Shown here one piece after another: positions 45,155 to 58,347 of a DNA stretch of 64,000 bases (position 1 is its first letter; each line of letters starts with the position of its first letter). Under the pieces are notes generated by a model. It was not told the DNA's origin. It saw only the letters and a list, made by a program, of their open reading frames with translations, and made no database searches. Source of the stretch: Bubalus kerabau (lineage: Eukaryota; Chordata; Mammalia; Artiodactyla; Bovidae). The stretch covers positions 5,208,001 to 5,272,000 of the forward strand of contig NW_026577882.1 of NCBI RefSeq assembly GCF_029407905.1. The letters are read 5' to 3'. Both the position numbers and the translations under genes were made by a program.

Positions 45155-48100
45155 CCGGGAACTTCGGTGTTCCCCTGGAGTGAGACCAGTATGTTGGGGA
45201 ACTTTGGGGTCGCATCAAGGGTGCCAAGTAGAATTTCGAACTTTAAGATGGAACGTGGGACTTCTCTTGAGACTCTAGCTGGCAAGGGCCTCATATTGCG
45301 ATGAAGGGGGAACCACATGGTTTTTAAGACTTGAGGCTGAATTCTCGAATTACGATGGGAAATTCAGACTTCCTCTTGTGTTGACCGTGGGAAGACCAAT
45401 CTTCCATTCAAATTGTGAGGGAGAGATGGAGGTTGCTCTCGAGTCACTGTAGGGCAAAATAGACCTCATCTAGGCTTGTGTCTAGGACATAATGTTCCAC
45501 TCCAGGGGCGACAGGGATCTCGGGGTTGCATTCTAAACTCACCCGGGAAGTCAGGCCTCATCTCCAGGGAAGCGAAGGACTTCGCTCTCCTCTCGAGTCG
45601 CACCGGGTATTTCTTGGACCCAACTGAGTGGCCTAAAGGGAGTCAATACTCCTGTGAAGTTTGGAGAGAGGACCAGGAATTGCTCTCCAGGTCAGGCAGG
45701 AAAAGAAGGCCCCCATCTCTCCTTGACGGGGGCATCTTGTGGTTTTTCTCGAACTGCGGCGCCAGTGTGGGTTTTCTCACGAGGCACGATGGGGTACTCA
45801 GGGAGTCACTTGTGTGGTACTAGGGAAGTCAGTTTTCCTGCTTGTGGCGAGGGGAGCACGTCCTTGCTCTGGAGTCATGGTAGGGGAATCGGGCATCAAG
45901 AGACGTTGAAAAAGGACTCTCCAAGTCTTTCTCGGGTTACTTCAGGAAACTCTGGGTTCCCTCGACTTGTGCCAGTGACCTCAGGTAGCTTCTCAGGGAG
46001 CCTCTGAGAATTCAGGGATACTGTGGTGTTGGGAGGGGCCTCTCGGGACACCACTGAGTTTGGTTCAATGGAAGAGGGCCTCTTCTCTAGTTGAGGCAGG
46101 AACCTCAGGGTTCCTCTCCATTTCTGACTCCAATTGCAGGGTCCCTGAAGAGTTGGGACAGGAGAGTAAGGCCTCGTCTTGTGTGAAGGAATGCAGCTTC
46201 ACTTGCCTCTCGAGTTGTTCACGAGGTGACAGTCCACATTTGGAGCTGTGAGTGGAATCTGCGGGTTTTTCCAGACGATGCATGGGGATGTCAGTGTCCC
46301 TTCGTGTTGTGCCTTCATCCACAGGGTTGCCTTCGAAGAGATGTCCGGGCGTCAGGTTCTTATCTAGAGTGGACCGGGAATTCGGGATCTTTCAGCATAT
46401 GGCACCAACCATGAGGCTACTTTTCGAATTTCCTCATGAGACCGGCCTCATCCGGAGGTTCGCGGGGAACATCGGGAACTCCTTGCAGACAAAACATGGG
46501 AATCGACCCTTCTGTCGCGATCAGGAGGGGTGAAGGGGCTCACAGGAAGTGGTGCCGTGAACTTTGGTGTTTCCCTCGAGTGAGACCGGTATGTCAGGGA
46601 ACTTTGGGGGTCGCATCAAGGGTGCCAAGTACCGTTTTGTACTTCAGGATGGAACGTGGGACTTCCCTTGATACGCTGTAGCGGCCAAGGGCCTCATCTT
46701 GCGATGAAGAGGGAAGCACGTGGTTTTTCTCGAGTTGCGGTGGGATTCTCGAGTTACGACGGGGAATTCAGGCTTCCTCTTGTGTTGGGCCAGGGAAGTC
46801 CAATCATCCATTCGAGTTGCGAGGGAGAGCTGGGGGTTGCGCTCGAGTCACTGCAGGGCAAAGGAGACCTCATCTAGGCTTGTGTCCAGGACCTAATGTT
46901 CCTCTCCAAGGGCCACAGGGATCTCAGGTTTGCATTCCAGACTCACCCAGGGAGTCAGGCCTCATGTCGAAGGGAAGCAAAGGATTCCGCTCTCCTTTCG
47001 AGTCGCGACGGGCACCTCTTGCAGCCCACTTTGTGGCCTAAAGGGAGTCAAGCCTCCTGTGAAGTTTGGAGAGAGGACTTGGGACTGCTCTCCAGGCCAT
47101 GCAGGAAAAGATGGCCCTCATCTCGCGATGACGGAGGGATCTTGTGGGTTTTCTCGAGCTGCGGCGCCAGTGTGGGGTTTCACACGAGGTACGACGGGGA
47201 GCTCAGGGAGCCTCTCGTGTGGCGCCAGGGAAGTCAGGTCTCCATGTGCGTGGCGAGGGGGAGCGCATTATTGCTCTCGAGCTATGGTAGGGGAATCTGA
47301 CCTCAAGACGCATTGAAGAAGGACTCTCGAGGTCTTTCTTCGGTTGTGGCAGGAAACTCTTATTTCCCTCGACTTTTGCTGGTGGCCTCAAGGAGCTTCT
47401 CAGAATGCCTATGAGAAGTCAGGGATACTGTGGAGATGGGAGGGGCCTCTCAGGACTCCACTGGGTTTGTTTTAATGGAAGAGGGCCTCATCTCGGGTTG
47501 AGGCAGGAACCTCAGGTTTCCTCTCCATTTCTGACTCAGATCGAAGCGTGCCTGCAGAGTTGGGATTGGATACTCAGGCCTCGTCTTGTCTGAGGGAGGG
47601 AACTCCGCTTTCCTCTCTCATTGTTTAAGGGGTGACAGGCCAGTTGTGGAGCTGTATGTGGATCCTGTGGGGTTTTCTGGACGATGAACAGGGTTGCCAG
47701 TGCCCCCTCGTGTAGTGCCTTCATCCACAGGGTTGCCTTAGAAGAGGTGTCCGGGCATCGGGTTCTTATCAAGAGCAAGACCGAGAAATCGGGGTCTTTT
47801 GGCACGTGGCACCAACACGAGGCTACGTCTCGAATTTCTTCGTGAGACTGGCCTCATCCTGAGGTGCGCCATGAAGGTCGGGAACCCCTTCTAGACAAAG
47901 CAGGGGGATCGACCTTCCTGCCGTGATCAGGAGCGGAGAAGGGGCTCAAATGAAGTGGTGCCAGGAACTTCGGTGTTCCCTTGGAGTGAGACCGGTATAT
48001 TGGGGAACTTTTGGGGTCGCATCAAGGGTGCCAAGTAGCATTTCGAACTTTATGACGAAACATGGGACTTCTCTTGAGACTCTGTAGCGGGCAAAGGCCT

Positions 48101-49445
48101 CAAATTGCGATGAATGGGGAACCACGTGGTTTTTAAGAGTTGCGGCGGGATCCTCGAGTTACAACGGGAAATTCAGACTTCCTCTTGTGTTGGCCCAGTG
48201 AAGACCAATCTTCCATTCGAATTGCGAGGGAGAGATGGGTGTTGCTCTCGAGTCACTGTAGGGCAAAATAGACCTCATCTAGGCTTTTGTCCAGGACATA
48301 ATGTTCCTCTCCAGGGGCAACAGGGATCTCGGGGTTGCATTCCAGACTCACCCGAGGTAAGGCCTCGTCTCGAGGGGAAACAAAGTACTCTGCTCTCCTC
48401 TCAAGTCGCGACAGGTATCTCTTGGAGCCCATTGAGTGGCCTAAAGGGAGTAAAGCCTCCTGTGAAGTTTGGAGAAAAGACCAGGGATTGCTCTCCAGGT
48501 CAGGCAGGAAAAGAAGTCCCCAATCTCGCGATGACGGTGGGTTTTCCCGAGCTGTGGCGCCAGTGTGGGGTTTCTCACGAGGTATGACGGGGAGCTCAGG
48601 GAGCCTCTCATGTGGCGCCAGGGAAGTCAGCTGTCCATGTGCATGGCGAGGGGGAGCGTGTCATTGCTCTCGAGTCATGGTAGGGGAATCCGTCCTCAAG
48701 ACACATTGAAGATGGACTCTTGAGGTCTTTCTCGGGTTGCGGCAGGATACCCTGTGTTCCCTCGACTTGTGCCGGTGACCTCAGGGAGTTGCTCAGGGTG
48801 TCTCTGAGAAGACACTGATACTGTGGAGTTGGGAGGGGCCTCTAGGGACTCCACTGGGTGTGGTATAATACAAGAGGGCCTCATCTCGTGTTGAGGAAGG
48901 AACCTCAGGGTTCCTCTCCATTTCAGACTCCGATCTCAGGATTCCTGCAGAGTTGGGACAGGAGAGTCAGGCCTCGTATTCTGTGGAGAAATGAAACTTA
49001 GCTTGCCTCTCGAGTTGTTCACGAGGTAAAAGGTAACTTGTCGAGCTGTATGTGGAACCTGCAGAATTTTCCAAAAGATGCACGGGTGTTCAGGGTCCCT
49101 CCTTGTTGTGCCTTCATCCTACGGGATGCATTCCAAGAAGTGTACGGGCATCGGGTTCTTATTAATAGCTGACCGGGAAATGGGGTCTTTCCGCATGTGG
49201 CACCACCCACGAGGCTACATCTCCAATTTCCTCGTGAGACCGGCCTCATCCTGATGTGCGCTGGGAAGATCGGTAACCCCTTCCACACAAAGCAGGAGAA
49301 TCGACACTCCTGTTGCAATCAGGAGCAGAGAAGGGGCTCAAATGAGGTGGTGCGGGGAACATGGGTGTTACCCTCGAGTGAGGCCTGTAAGTTGGGGAAC
49401 TTTGGGGGTGCCATCATGGGTGCCAAGTACCGTTTTGCACTTCAG
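45154..49445 (+). repeat. Satellite block, class B
   Basis: About three monomers. Those starting near 45155 and 47966 share rare variants (GGTTTTTAAGA, AAGTAG.ATTTCGAACTTTA), giving a local two-monomer relationship of about 2.81 kb. Confidence 0.65.
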
Positions 49446-52400
49446 TAGGAACGTGGGACTTCCCTTGAGACGCCGTCACGGGCAAGGGCCTCATCTTGCC
49501 AAGAGGTGGGAACCACGTGGTTTTTCTCGAGTTGCGGCGGCATTCTCGAGTTACGACAGGGATCTCAGCATTCCCCTTGGGTTGGCCCTGGAAAGCCCAA
49601 TCTTCCCCTCGGGTTGCGAGGAAAAGCTGGGGGTTGCGCTCGGGTCACTGCAGGGCCGAAGAGACCTCACATAGGCGTGTGTCCAGAACCTAATATTCCT
49701 CTCCAGGGAAGGCAAGGATTTCGGGGTTGCATTCTAGGCTCCCCCGGGGAGTCAGGCCTCGTCTCGAGGGGAAGCCAAGGACTCCGCTCTCCTCTCGAGT
49801 CGCGACGCGGGTCTCTTGGAGCCCCCTGAGCGGCCTCAAGGGAGTCCAGCCTCCTCTTCCGTTTTGAGAGAGGACCCGGGATTGCTCTCCAGGCCATGCA
49901 CGAAAAGAAGGCCCTCAGCTCGCGAGGTTGGGGGCGTCCCAGGGGTTTCCTCGAGCTGCGGCCCCCTTGGGGGTTTTCTCCCGATGCACAACGAGGATCT
50001 CAGGGAGCCTCTCGTGCGGCGCCAGGGAAGTCAGGTCTCCATGCGCGTGGCGAGGGGGAGCGCGTCATGGCTCTCGACTCACGGGAGGGGACTAGGGCCT
50101 CGAGACGCGTTGAAGAAGGACTCTCGAGGTCTTTCTCGGGGGGCGGCGGCAAACCCTCGTTTCCCTCGCCTTCTGCCGGGGACCTTAGGGAACTTGCCAG
50201 GGTGCCTCTGAGAGGCGAGGGATCCTGTGGAGGTGGCGGGGCCCCTCGGGACTCCGCTGGGTGTGGCGCAACGGAAGAAGGCCTCACCTCGAGGGGAGGC
50301 AGGAACCTCAGGCTTCCTCTCCTTTTCGGACTCCGACCGCAGGGTCCCTGCAGAGTTGGGACAGGAGAGTCAGGCCTCGTCTTGTCTGAGGAAGGGAACC
50401 CCGCTGGCCTCTCGAGTTGCTCAGGGGGTCTCAGGCCCCTCGTCGTGCTGTGTGTGGAACGCGCGGGTCTTTGCGGACGATGCACGGGGGTGGCAGTGCC
50501 CCTTCGTGTTGTGCCTTCACCCACAGGGTTGCCTTCGAAGAGGGGTCCGGGCCTCGGGTCCTTCTCAAGAGCGGACCGGGGAATCGGGGGCGTTCGGCAT
50601 GTGGCACCACCCACGTGGCTCGTCTCGAATTTCCTCGTGAGAACGGCCTCATCCTGAGGTGCGCCGGGAAGGCCGGGAACCCCTTCCAGACCACGCAGGG
50701 GATTCGCCTCTCCTGTCGCGATCAGGAGGGGAGAAGGGGCTCAGAGGAAGCGGTGCCGGGAGCCTCGGTGTTCCCCTCGGGGGAACCCGGCGTGTCAGGG
50801 GACTTTTGGGAGTCGCAGGAAGGCTGTCAGGGACCGTTTCGCACTTCAGGGCGGAACAGCGGACTTCCCTTGAGACGCAGTCGCGGGCAAGGGCCTCATC
50901 TTGCCAAGAGGTGGGAACCACGTGGTTTTTCTCGAGTTGCGGCGGGATTCTCGAGTTACGACGGGGATCTCAGCCTTCCCCATGGGTTGGCCCTGGGAAG
51001 CCCAAACTTCCCCTCGGGTTGCGAGGGAAAGCTGGGGGTTGCGCTCGAGTCACTTCAGGGCCGAAGAGACCTCACCTAGGCGTGTGTCCGGAACCCAATT
51101 TTCCTCTCCAGGGAAGGCAGGGATCTCGGGGTTGCATTCCAGGCTCCCCCGGGGAGTCAGGCCTCGTCTCGAGGGGAAGCCAAGGACTCCGCTGTCCTCT
51201 CGAGTCGCGACGCGGGTCACTTGGAGCCCCCTGAGCGGCCTCAAGGGAGTCCAGCCTCCTCTTCCGTTTGGAGAGAGGACCCGGGATTGCTCTCCAGGCC
51301 ATGCAGGAAAAGAAGGCCCTCAGCTCGCGAGGACGGGGGCGTCTCAGGCGTTTCCTCGAGCTGCGGCGCCCGTGGGGGTTTTCTCCCGAGGCACGACGAG
51401 GATCTCAGGGAGCCTCTCGTGCGGCGCCAGGGAAGTCAGGTCTCCATGCGCGTGGCGAGGGGGAGCGTGTCCTGGTTCTCGAGTCACGGGAGGGGAATAG
51501 GGCCTCGAGACGCGTTGAAGAAGGACTCTCGAGGTCTTTCTCGGGGGGCGGCGGCAAACCCTCGTTTCCCTCGCCTTCTGCCAGGGACCTTAGGGAACTT
51601 CCCAGGGTGCCTCTGAGAGGCGAGGAATCCTGTGGAGGTGGCGGGGCCCCTCGGGACTCCGCTGGGTCTGGCGCAACGGAAGAGGGCCTCACCTCGAGGG
51701 GAGGCAGGCACCTCAGGCTTCCTCTCCGTTTCGGACTCCGACCGCAGGGTCCCTGCAGAGTTGGGACAGGAGAGTCAGGCCTCGTCTTGTCTGAGGAAGG
51801 GAACCCCGCTGGCCTCTCGAGTTGCTCAGGGGGTCTCAGGCCCCTCGTCGAGCTGTGTGTGGAACCCGCGGGTCTTTGCGGACGATGCACGGGGGTGGCA
51901 GTGCCTCTTCGTGTTGTGCGTTCACCCACAGGGTTGCCTTCGAACTCGGGTCCTTCTCAAGAGCGGACCGGGGAATCGAGGGCCTTCGGCATGTGGCACC
52001 ACCCACGTGGCTCGTCTCGAATTTCCTCGTGAGACCAGCCTCATTCTGAGGTGCGCCGGGAAGGCCGGGAACCCCTTCCAGACCACGCAGGGGAATCGCC
52101 TCTCCTGTCGCGATCAGGAGGGGAGAAGGGGCTCAGAGAAGCGGTACTGGGACCCTCGGTGTTCCCCTCGGGGGAACCCGGCGTGTCGGGGGACTTTTTG
52201 GGGTCACAGGAAGGCTGTCAGGGACCGTTTCGCCCTTCAGGGCGGAACAGCGGACTTCCCTTGAGACGCAGTCGCGGGCAAGGGCCTCATCTTGCCAAGA
52301 CGCGGGAACCACGTGGTTTTTCTCGAGTTTCGGCGGGATTCTCGAGTTACGACGGGGATCTTAGGCTTCCTCTTGGGTTGGCCCTGGGAAGCCCAATCTT

Positions 52401-54045
52401 CCCCTGGAGTTGCGAGGGAAAGCTGAGGGTTGCGCTCGGGTCACTGCAGGGCCGAAGAGACCTCACCTAGGCGTGTGTCCAGGACCTAATATTCCTCTCC
52501 AGGGAAGGCAAGGATCTCGGGGTTGCATTCTAGGCTCCCCCGGGGAGTCAGGCCTCGTCTCGAGGGGAAGCCAAGGACTCCGCTCTCCTCTCGAGTCGCG
52601 ACGCGGGTCTCTTGGAGCCCCCTGAGCGGCCTCAAGGGAGTCCAGCCTCCTCTTCCGTTTTGAGAGAGGACCCGGGATTGCTCTCCAGGCCATGCACGAA
52701 AAGAAGGCCCTCAGCTCGCGAGGTTGGGGGCGTCTCAGGGGTTTCCTCGAGCTGCAGCGCCCGTGGGATTTTCTCCCGAGGCACGACGAGGATCTCAGGC
52801 AGCCTCTCGTGCGGTGCCAGGGAAGTCAGGTCTCCATGCCTGTGGCGAGGGGTAGCGCTTCATTGCTCTCGAGTCACGGGAGGGGACTAGGTCCTCGAGA
52901 TGCGTTGAAGGACTCAAGGTCTTTCTCGGGGGGCGATGGCAAACCCTCGTTTCCCTTGCCTTCTGCCGGGGACCTTAGGGAACTTTCCAGGGTGCCTCTG
53001 AGAGGCGAGGGATCCTGTGGAGGTGGCGGGGCCCCTCGGGACTCCGCTGGGTCTGGCGCAATGGAAGAGGGCCTCACCTCGAGGGGAGGCAGGAAGCTCA
53101 GGCTTCCTCTCCGTTTCGGACTCCGACCACAGCGTCCCTGCAGAGTTGGGACACGAGAGTCAGGCCTGGTCTTGTCTGAGGAAGGGAACCCCGCTGGCCT
53201 CTCCCGTTGGTCAGGGGGTCTCATGCCCCTCGTCGAGCTGTGTGTGGAACCCGCGGGTCTTTGCGGACGATGCACGGGGGTGGCAGTGCCCCTTCGTGTT
53301 GTGCCTTCACCCACAGGGTTGCCTTCGAAGAGGAGTCTGGGCCTCGGGTCCTTCTCAAGAGCGGACGGGGGAATCGGGGGCGTTCGGCATGTGGCACCAC
53401 CCACGTGGCTGGTCTCGAATTTCCTCGTGAGGACGGCCTCATCCTGAGGTGCGCCGGGAAGGCCGGTAACCCCTTCCAGACCACGCAGGGGAATCGACTC
53501 TCCTGTCGCGTTCCGGAGGGGAGAAGGGTCTCAGATGAAGCAGTGCCGGGACACTCGGTGTTCCCCTCGAGGGAATACGGCGTGTCGGGGAACTTTTGGG
53601 GGTCGCAGGAAGGCTGTCAGGGACCGTTTCGCCCTTCAGGGCGGAACAGGGGACTTCCCTTGAGACGCCGTGGCGGGCAAGGGCCTCATCTTGCCAAGAG
53701 GTGGGAACCACGTGGTTTTTCTCGAGTTGCGGCGGGATTCTCGAGTTACAACGGGGATCTCAGCCTTCCTCTTGGGTTCGCCCTTGGAAGCCCAATCTTC
53801 CCCTCGAGTTGCGAGGGAAAGCTGGGGGTTGCGCTCGAGTCACTGCAGGGGCCAAGAGACCTCACCTAGGCGTGTGTCCGGGACCTAATATTCCTCTCCA
53901 GGGAAGGCGGGAATCTCGGGGTTGCATTCCAGGCTCCCCCGGGGAGTCAGGCCTCGTCTTGATTGGAAGCCAAGGACTCCTCTCTCCTCTCGAGTCGCGA
54001 CGCGGATCTCTTGGAGCCCCCTGAGCGGCTTCAAGGGAGTCCAGC
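49446..54045 (+). repeat. Satellite block, class A, dimeric higher-order repeat
   Basis: About 3.3 very similar class A monomers. Monomers near 49.7 and 52.5 kb share private variants (CATGCACGAAAAG, GCGAGGTTGGGGGCGTC, TTCCGTTTTGAGAG, GCATTCTAGGCTCC) absent from the one between them, so the higher-order period is about 2.80 kb. Frames of 190-254 codons on both strands are compositional. Confidence 0.75.
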
Positions 54046-55434
54046 CTCCTCTTCAGTTTGGAGAGAGGACTCGTGATTGGTCTCCAGGCCATGCAGGAAA
54101 ATAAGGCCCTCGTCTCGCGATGACCGGGGTGTCTCATGTGTTTCTTCAAGCTGCCGCGCCAGTGTGGGTTTCCTCACGAGGTAGGATGAGGAACTCATGG
54201 AGCCTCTCGTGCAGTGCCAGGTTAGTCAGGTCTCCATGCGCGTGGCGAGGGGGAGCGTGTCATGGCTCTCGAGTCATGGTAGGGGAATCGCGACTCAACA
54301 CATTTTGAAGCACTCTCGAGGTCTTTCTTGAGTCACGGCAGAAAACCCAGGGTTCCCTCGACTTGTGCCTGTGACCTCAGGGAGCTTCTTATTGTGCCTC
54401 TGATAACTCAGGGGTACTGTGGAGTTTGTAGGGGGCTCTAGGGACTCCACTGGTTGTGGTGCAATGGAAGAGGGCTTCATCTCGAGTGGACGAAGGAACC
54501 TCAGGCTTCCTCTCCTTTTCTGACTCGGATCCCATGGTCCCTGCAGAGTAGGGACAAGAGAGTCACACCTAGTCTTCTGTTGAAGAATGGACCTTCGTTT
54601 GCCTTTCGAGTTGTTTACAGGGTGACAGGCCACTTTTCGAAATGTCTGTGGGACCTGCGGGTTTTTCTGGACGATGCACGCGGGTGTCAGTGCCCCTTCG
54701 TGTTGTGCCTTCATCCACAGGTTTTCCTTCAAAGAGGTGTGCTGGCATCGGGTTCTTTTCAAGAGTGGACCATGAAATTGGGGTCTTTCGACATGTGGCA
54801 CCACCCACGAGGCTACGTCTCGAACTTCCTCATGAGACCGGCCTCATCCTGAGGTGCGCCCGGAAGGTCGGGAACCCCTTGCAGACAGAGAAGGGGAGTC
54901 GACCCTCCTGTCGCAATCAGGAGAGGAGAAGGGGCTCAGATGAAGTGGTGCCGGGAACCTCGGTGTTCCCCTTGAGTGAGTCTGGTATGTCGCGGAACTT
55001 TTGGGGTCGCATCAAGGGTGCCAAGTACCGTTTCGCACTTCAGGATGGAACGTGGGACTTCTATTGAGATGCTGTAGCGGACAAAGGGCCTCATCTTGCG
55101 ATGACGAGGGAAGCACGTGGTTTTTCTCGAGTTGCGGTGGGATTCTCGAGTTACGACGGGGAATTCAGGCTTCCTCTTGTGTTGGCCCAGGAAGTCTAAT
55201 CTTCCATTCGAGTTGCCAGGGAGAGCTGGGGATTGGGCTCCATTCACTGAAGGGCAAACTAGACCTCATCTAGGCTTGTATCCAGGACTTAATGTTCCTC
55301 TCCATAGGCGACAGGGATTTGGGGTTGCATTCCATACTCACCCGGGGAGTCAGGCCTCATCTCGAGGGGAAGCAAAGGACTCCACTCTCTTCTCGAGTCG
55401 CGACAGGTATCTCTTGGAGCCCACTGAGTGGTCT
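54046..55434 (+). repeat. Satellite block, class B, ending at R2
   Basis: Near-identical copy of 2012-3399 (offset 52,034-52,035), ending at the same satellite/R junction. Confidence 0.85.
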
Positions 55435-57909
55435 TTGCTCTGTAGGAGAGCTCTAGTGTACATAAGCCTGTACATAAGTGAACACAGACATTCTGTGTGC
55501 ATGTTGCTGCATACCCAAAATAGGGCCACAAGGAGCCTCATGCTCTCCATGCGGCGCGGAAGCTGTGCAGCCACGCAGCAGCTGAAGAATCCAACCAATT
55601 GCTCTTTTCTTACCTCTGACAGAGCTCGCATTGCCGTAGCCCTTGGCAGTTTGGAAACACTGGACCCTAACCCCTCTCAAAGTAGGCCTGGGTTCTAGTT
55701 CGAATAGAAAGTCAATAGCGGAGCTGAGGACAGGAACGCGGCAGTCATTTATCACACGCTCCTGCAGCCTGCTACTACAGGGACACTAACGCTAGAAGCT
55801 AGGAATGTCTTTGCAAGGTGCGCAAAGGACAAGGGAGAACCTCGACCCTGACTCTAGTATTTCAGTCCCCTGAGCAGATCTGAGGTTCTCCCGCTGTAGA
55901 AGCTAACCCATTCCTTTCAAATACAGGCTTCCTAACACAGGGCCAGTTGGCTGCTTGCTCTTCCACGAAGCAGGCTTCCTTAACTTGCAAACTGCGAATT
56001 CCGCTTAACAGCCTGGAGGAAAATCGCTTCTTGGAAGATTTTTTTCAGAGGCTGTATCCCCGGAGCTGGGGCCAAGCTAGGGGACCCATACTGACAAGGG
56101 AAGGCAAAACCACATCCAATGTCTTTGCTCTGGAGGACAGCTTTGGTGAGCCTAAGTCTTTCAGGAATATTTCTGGCTCCAACAGAGTCAAATTCTGTGT
56201 GTGAAGCTGCACAGCCAAAATAGGGGAACAGAGAGCCTGATTCTCTCTGTGTAGCTTTGAAGCTGTCATTCAAACAACAGCTTGCGAATCCATACAATGC
56301 TCTCCCTTACTGATAAGAGAATTCTCATTGCTGTCGTCCTTGAAAGTTTGTAGAAATCCGCACCCTAACCCTTCTCCAAGTAGGCCTGGGTCCTAGCTCG
56401 GAACAACAGGCAACGGCGGAGCTGAGGCGAGTAAGGCACAAGTGATGTCTCACACACTCTTGCAGCCTGATCGTCCAGGAGCAGTAAGGCCTCTTTTTCC
56501 CTGCAGGAGGCTCGATTGCCTTGCCTCCTGTGAAATGCATTTCCCAGCCTGGGCGCAAAGCTGTTCCTGGAGATTTTTTCTCAGGGGCTGTTTCCCTGGA
56601 GCTGGGTCGGACCTCGGGGGCCCAACTCACAGGGGAAGACAAAACCACATGGACAGGGCTATGCTCTGTAGGAGAGCTCTAGTGAACCTCATCTCTCAGG
56701 AACATTCTTGGCTTCTACAGAGACACCTCTGTGCATGAAGCTACACACCCAACATAGTGGCAAAGGGAGTCTGATTCTCTCCGTGGGTGCTGATGCTTTG
56801 TGGCAAAGCACCTGCTTGAGAATCCATCAGCTTACGCTTCCCTCGCCTTGACAGAGGTCTCATTGCTGTAGTCCTTGGCAGTTTGGAAAGAAGAGGACCC
56901 TTACCTTTCATAAAGTGGGCCCTTGTCCTAGTTTGAAAGGAAAGGCAAGAGCTGAGCTGAGGCCAATAAGGCGCCAGTCAAGTCTGACATATTCCCGAAG
57001 CCTGCTCCTTCATGGAAAATAACGCTGGAATCTAGGAATGTCTCTGCAAGGCTGGCAAAGGGCAGTCAGGAGCCTGCACCCTGCCTCTGGAATTACCGAC
57101 TTCTGAACAGATCTGGAGGTCTCCCTTAGGGGAAGCTAACCCATTCTTCCAAATAGAGGCTTCCAAACGCAGGCCGCTTGGCTGCCTCTTGCTCTCTGAA
57201 GGAGGCCTGCTTTTCCCGCCTCCTATGAACCCCACATCCCAGCCTCTGGGAAGAGCGGATCTTGAAGATCTTTTCTCAGGGGTTGTTTCCACGGAGCTGG
57301 GGCCGAGCCTGGAGCCCCAAACGCACAGGGGAAGAAAAACCACATGGACAAGTCTTTGCTCTCTAGTAGAGCTCTAGTGAACTTCACTCTGTCAGGAACG
57401 TTCTTGTTTCCTATGGAGACACCCCTGTCTGTGAAGCTGTGTACCGAACATGGAGACACAGAGTCTGATTCTCTCTGTGCAGCTTTGAAGCTGTCGTTCA
57501 AACAACAGCTTGAAAATCCATACAATGCTCTTCCTTACCCGTGACACAGTTCTCATTGCTATACCCCTTGGCAGTATTTAGAAATCCATACCCAAACCCT
57601 TCTCCTAGTAGGCCTGGGTCCTAGTTCGGAGAAGCACGCAATGGCGGAGCTGAGGCCAGTAAGGCACCAGTCAGGTCTCACACACTCTGGCAGCCTGATC
57701 GTCCAGGGAGACTAAGGCCTGTTGTGACTTGCAGGAGGCTCGCTTGTGTTACCTCCTGTGAACTGCGTTTGCCAGCCTGGGGGAATAGCGGTCCCTGGAG
57801 ATCTTTTCTCAGGGGCTGTTTCCCCGGAGTTGGGGCGGACCTCGGGGACCCAACTCACAGGGGAAGGCAAAACCAAATGGACAGGTCTATGCTCTGTAGG
57901 AGATCTCTA

Positions 57910-57915
57910 GTGAAC
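57910..57915. other. Left 6-bp target-site duplication GTGAAC
   Basis: GTGAAC immediately before the LTR. A 6-bp duplication is usual for class II (ERVK-like) integrations. Confidence 0.85.
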
Positions 57916-58321
57916 TGCCGGGGTCCAGCCCCAGCTGATCCAGGGTATTCGAAGCAGAGACGGCGTAGGCGAGGGTCAGGGAACAACTGCTTAATTAAAC
58001 GTTAATTAAGGATATAAAGAGTAATAAAATGAGGATAGCTCAGTAGGAAAATTCAGTGGAGAAAAGAGGCTGAGTAGCTTGGTTTACGCGGGGGACCAAT
58101 AAAACTTCAAGACAAGAAGCTTGCACCACTTACGTAGGCCGCAGGCGTCCTTCCGTTCTCCCGAAGGAGAGGAGACACTGAGGCCTCCCCGGTCGGATCT
58201 TAGAAGCCCAGGCAAAATTAGTAAGCTTGGTGGGTTCCGCGCTCCAGATGGAGACTCAACCAGAGTGAGAGAGAGAGAGAGACATGGGGAGACCAGTATT
58301 TCGAGAAACTGATCCCAATTC

Positions 58322-58327
58322 TTTATT
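58322..58327 (-). terminator. LTR poly(A) signal
   Basis: AATAAA on the minus strand, directly downstream of the LTR TATA box. Confidence 0.55.
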
Positions 58328-58339
58328 TTCCATGGTCTA

Positions 58340-58347
58340 CTTTTATA
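58340..58347 (-). promoter_or_regulatory. LTR TATA box
   Basis: TATAAAAG on the minus strand within the solo LTR. Initiation would run leftward, towards satellite. Confidence 0.6.

Larger units (their letters stand above)
17283..55434 (+). repeat. Main satellite I (1.715-like) array, about 27 monomers
   Basis: Tandem array with all monomers in the same orientation. The GGAGCCC anchor falls near 18328, 19729, 21128, 22540, 23940, 25342, 26759, 28170, 29580, 30980, 32400, 33821, 35219, 36620, 38040, 39460, 40857, 41293, 42694, 44093, 45612, 47016, 48419, 49817, 51217, 52612, 54010 and 55420. Spacing is 1397-1421 except for one of 436 and one of 1519. Each monomer has many CTCGAG sites and usually a CACGTG. 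I saw no CENP-B box at the phases I checked. The class blocks below divide this array. Confidence 0.9.

Noticed and set aside
17283..55434. CENP-B box in the satellite
   Set aside because: At TTCG-containing positions I checked (for example TTTCGCACTTCAAGACGG and CTTCGAAGAGGTGTCCGG) the essential A and CGGG spacing is not met. A full pattern search was not possible by eye.
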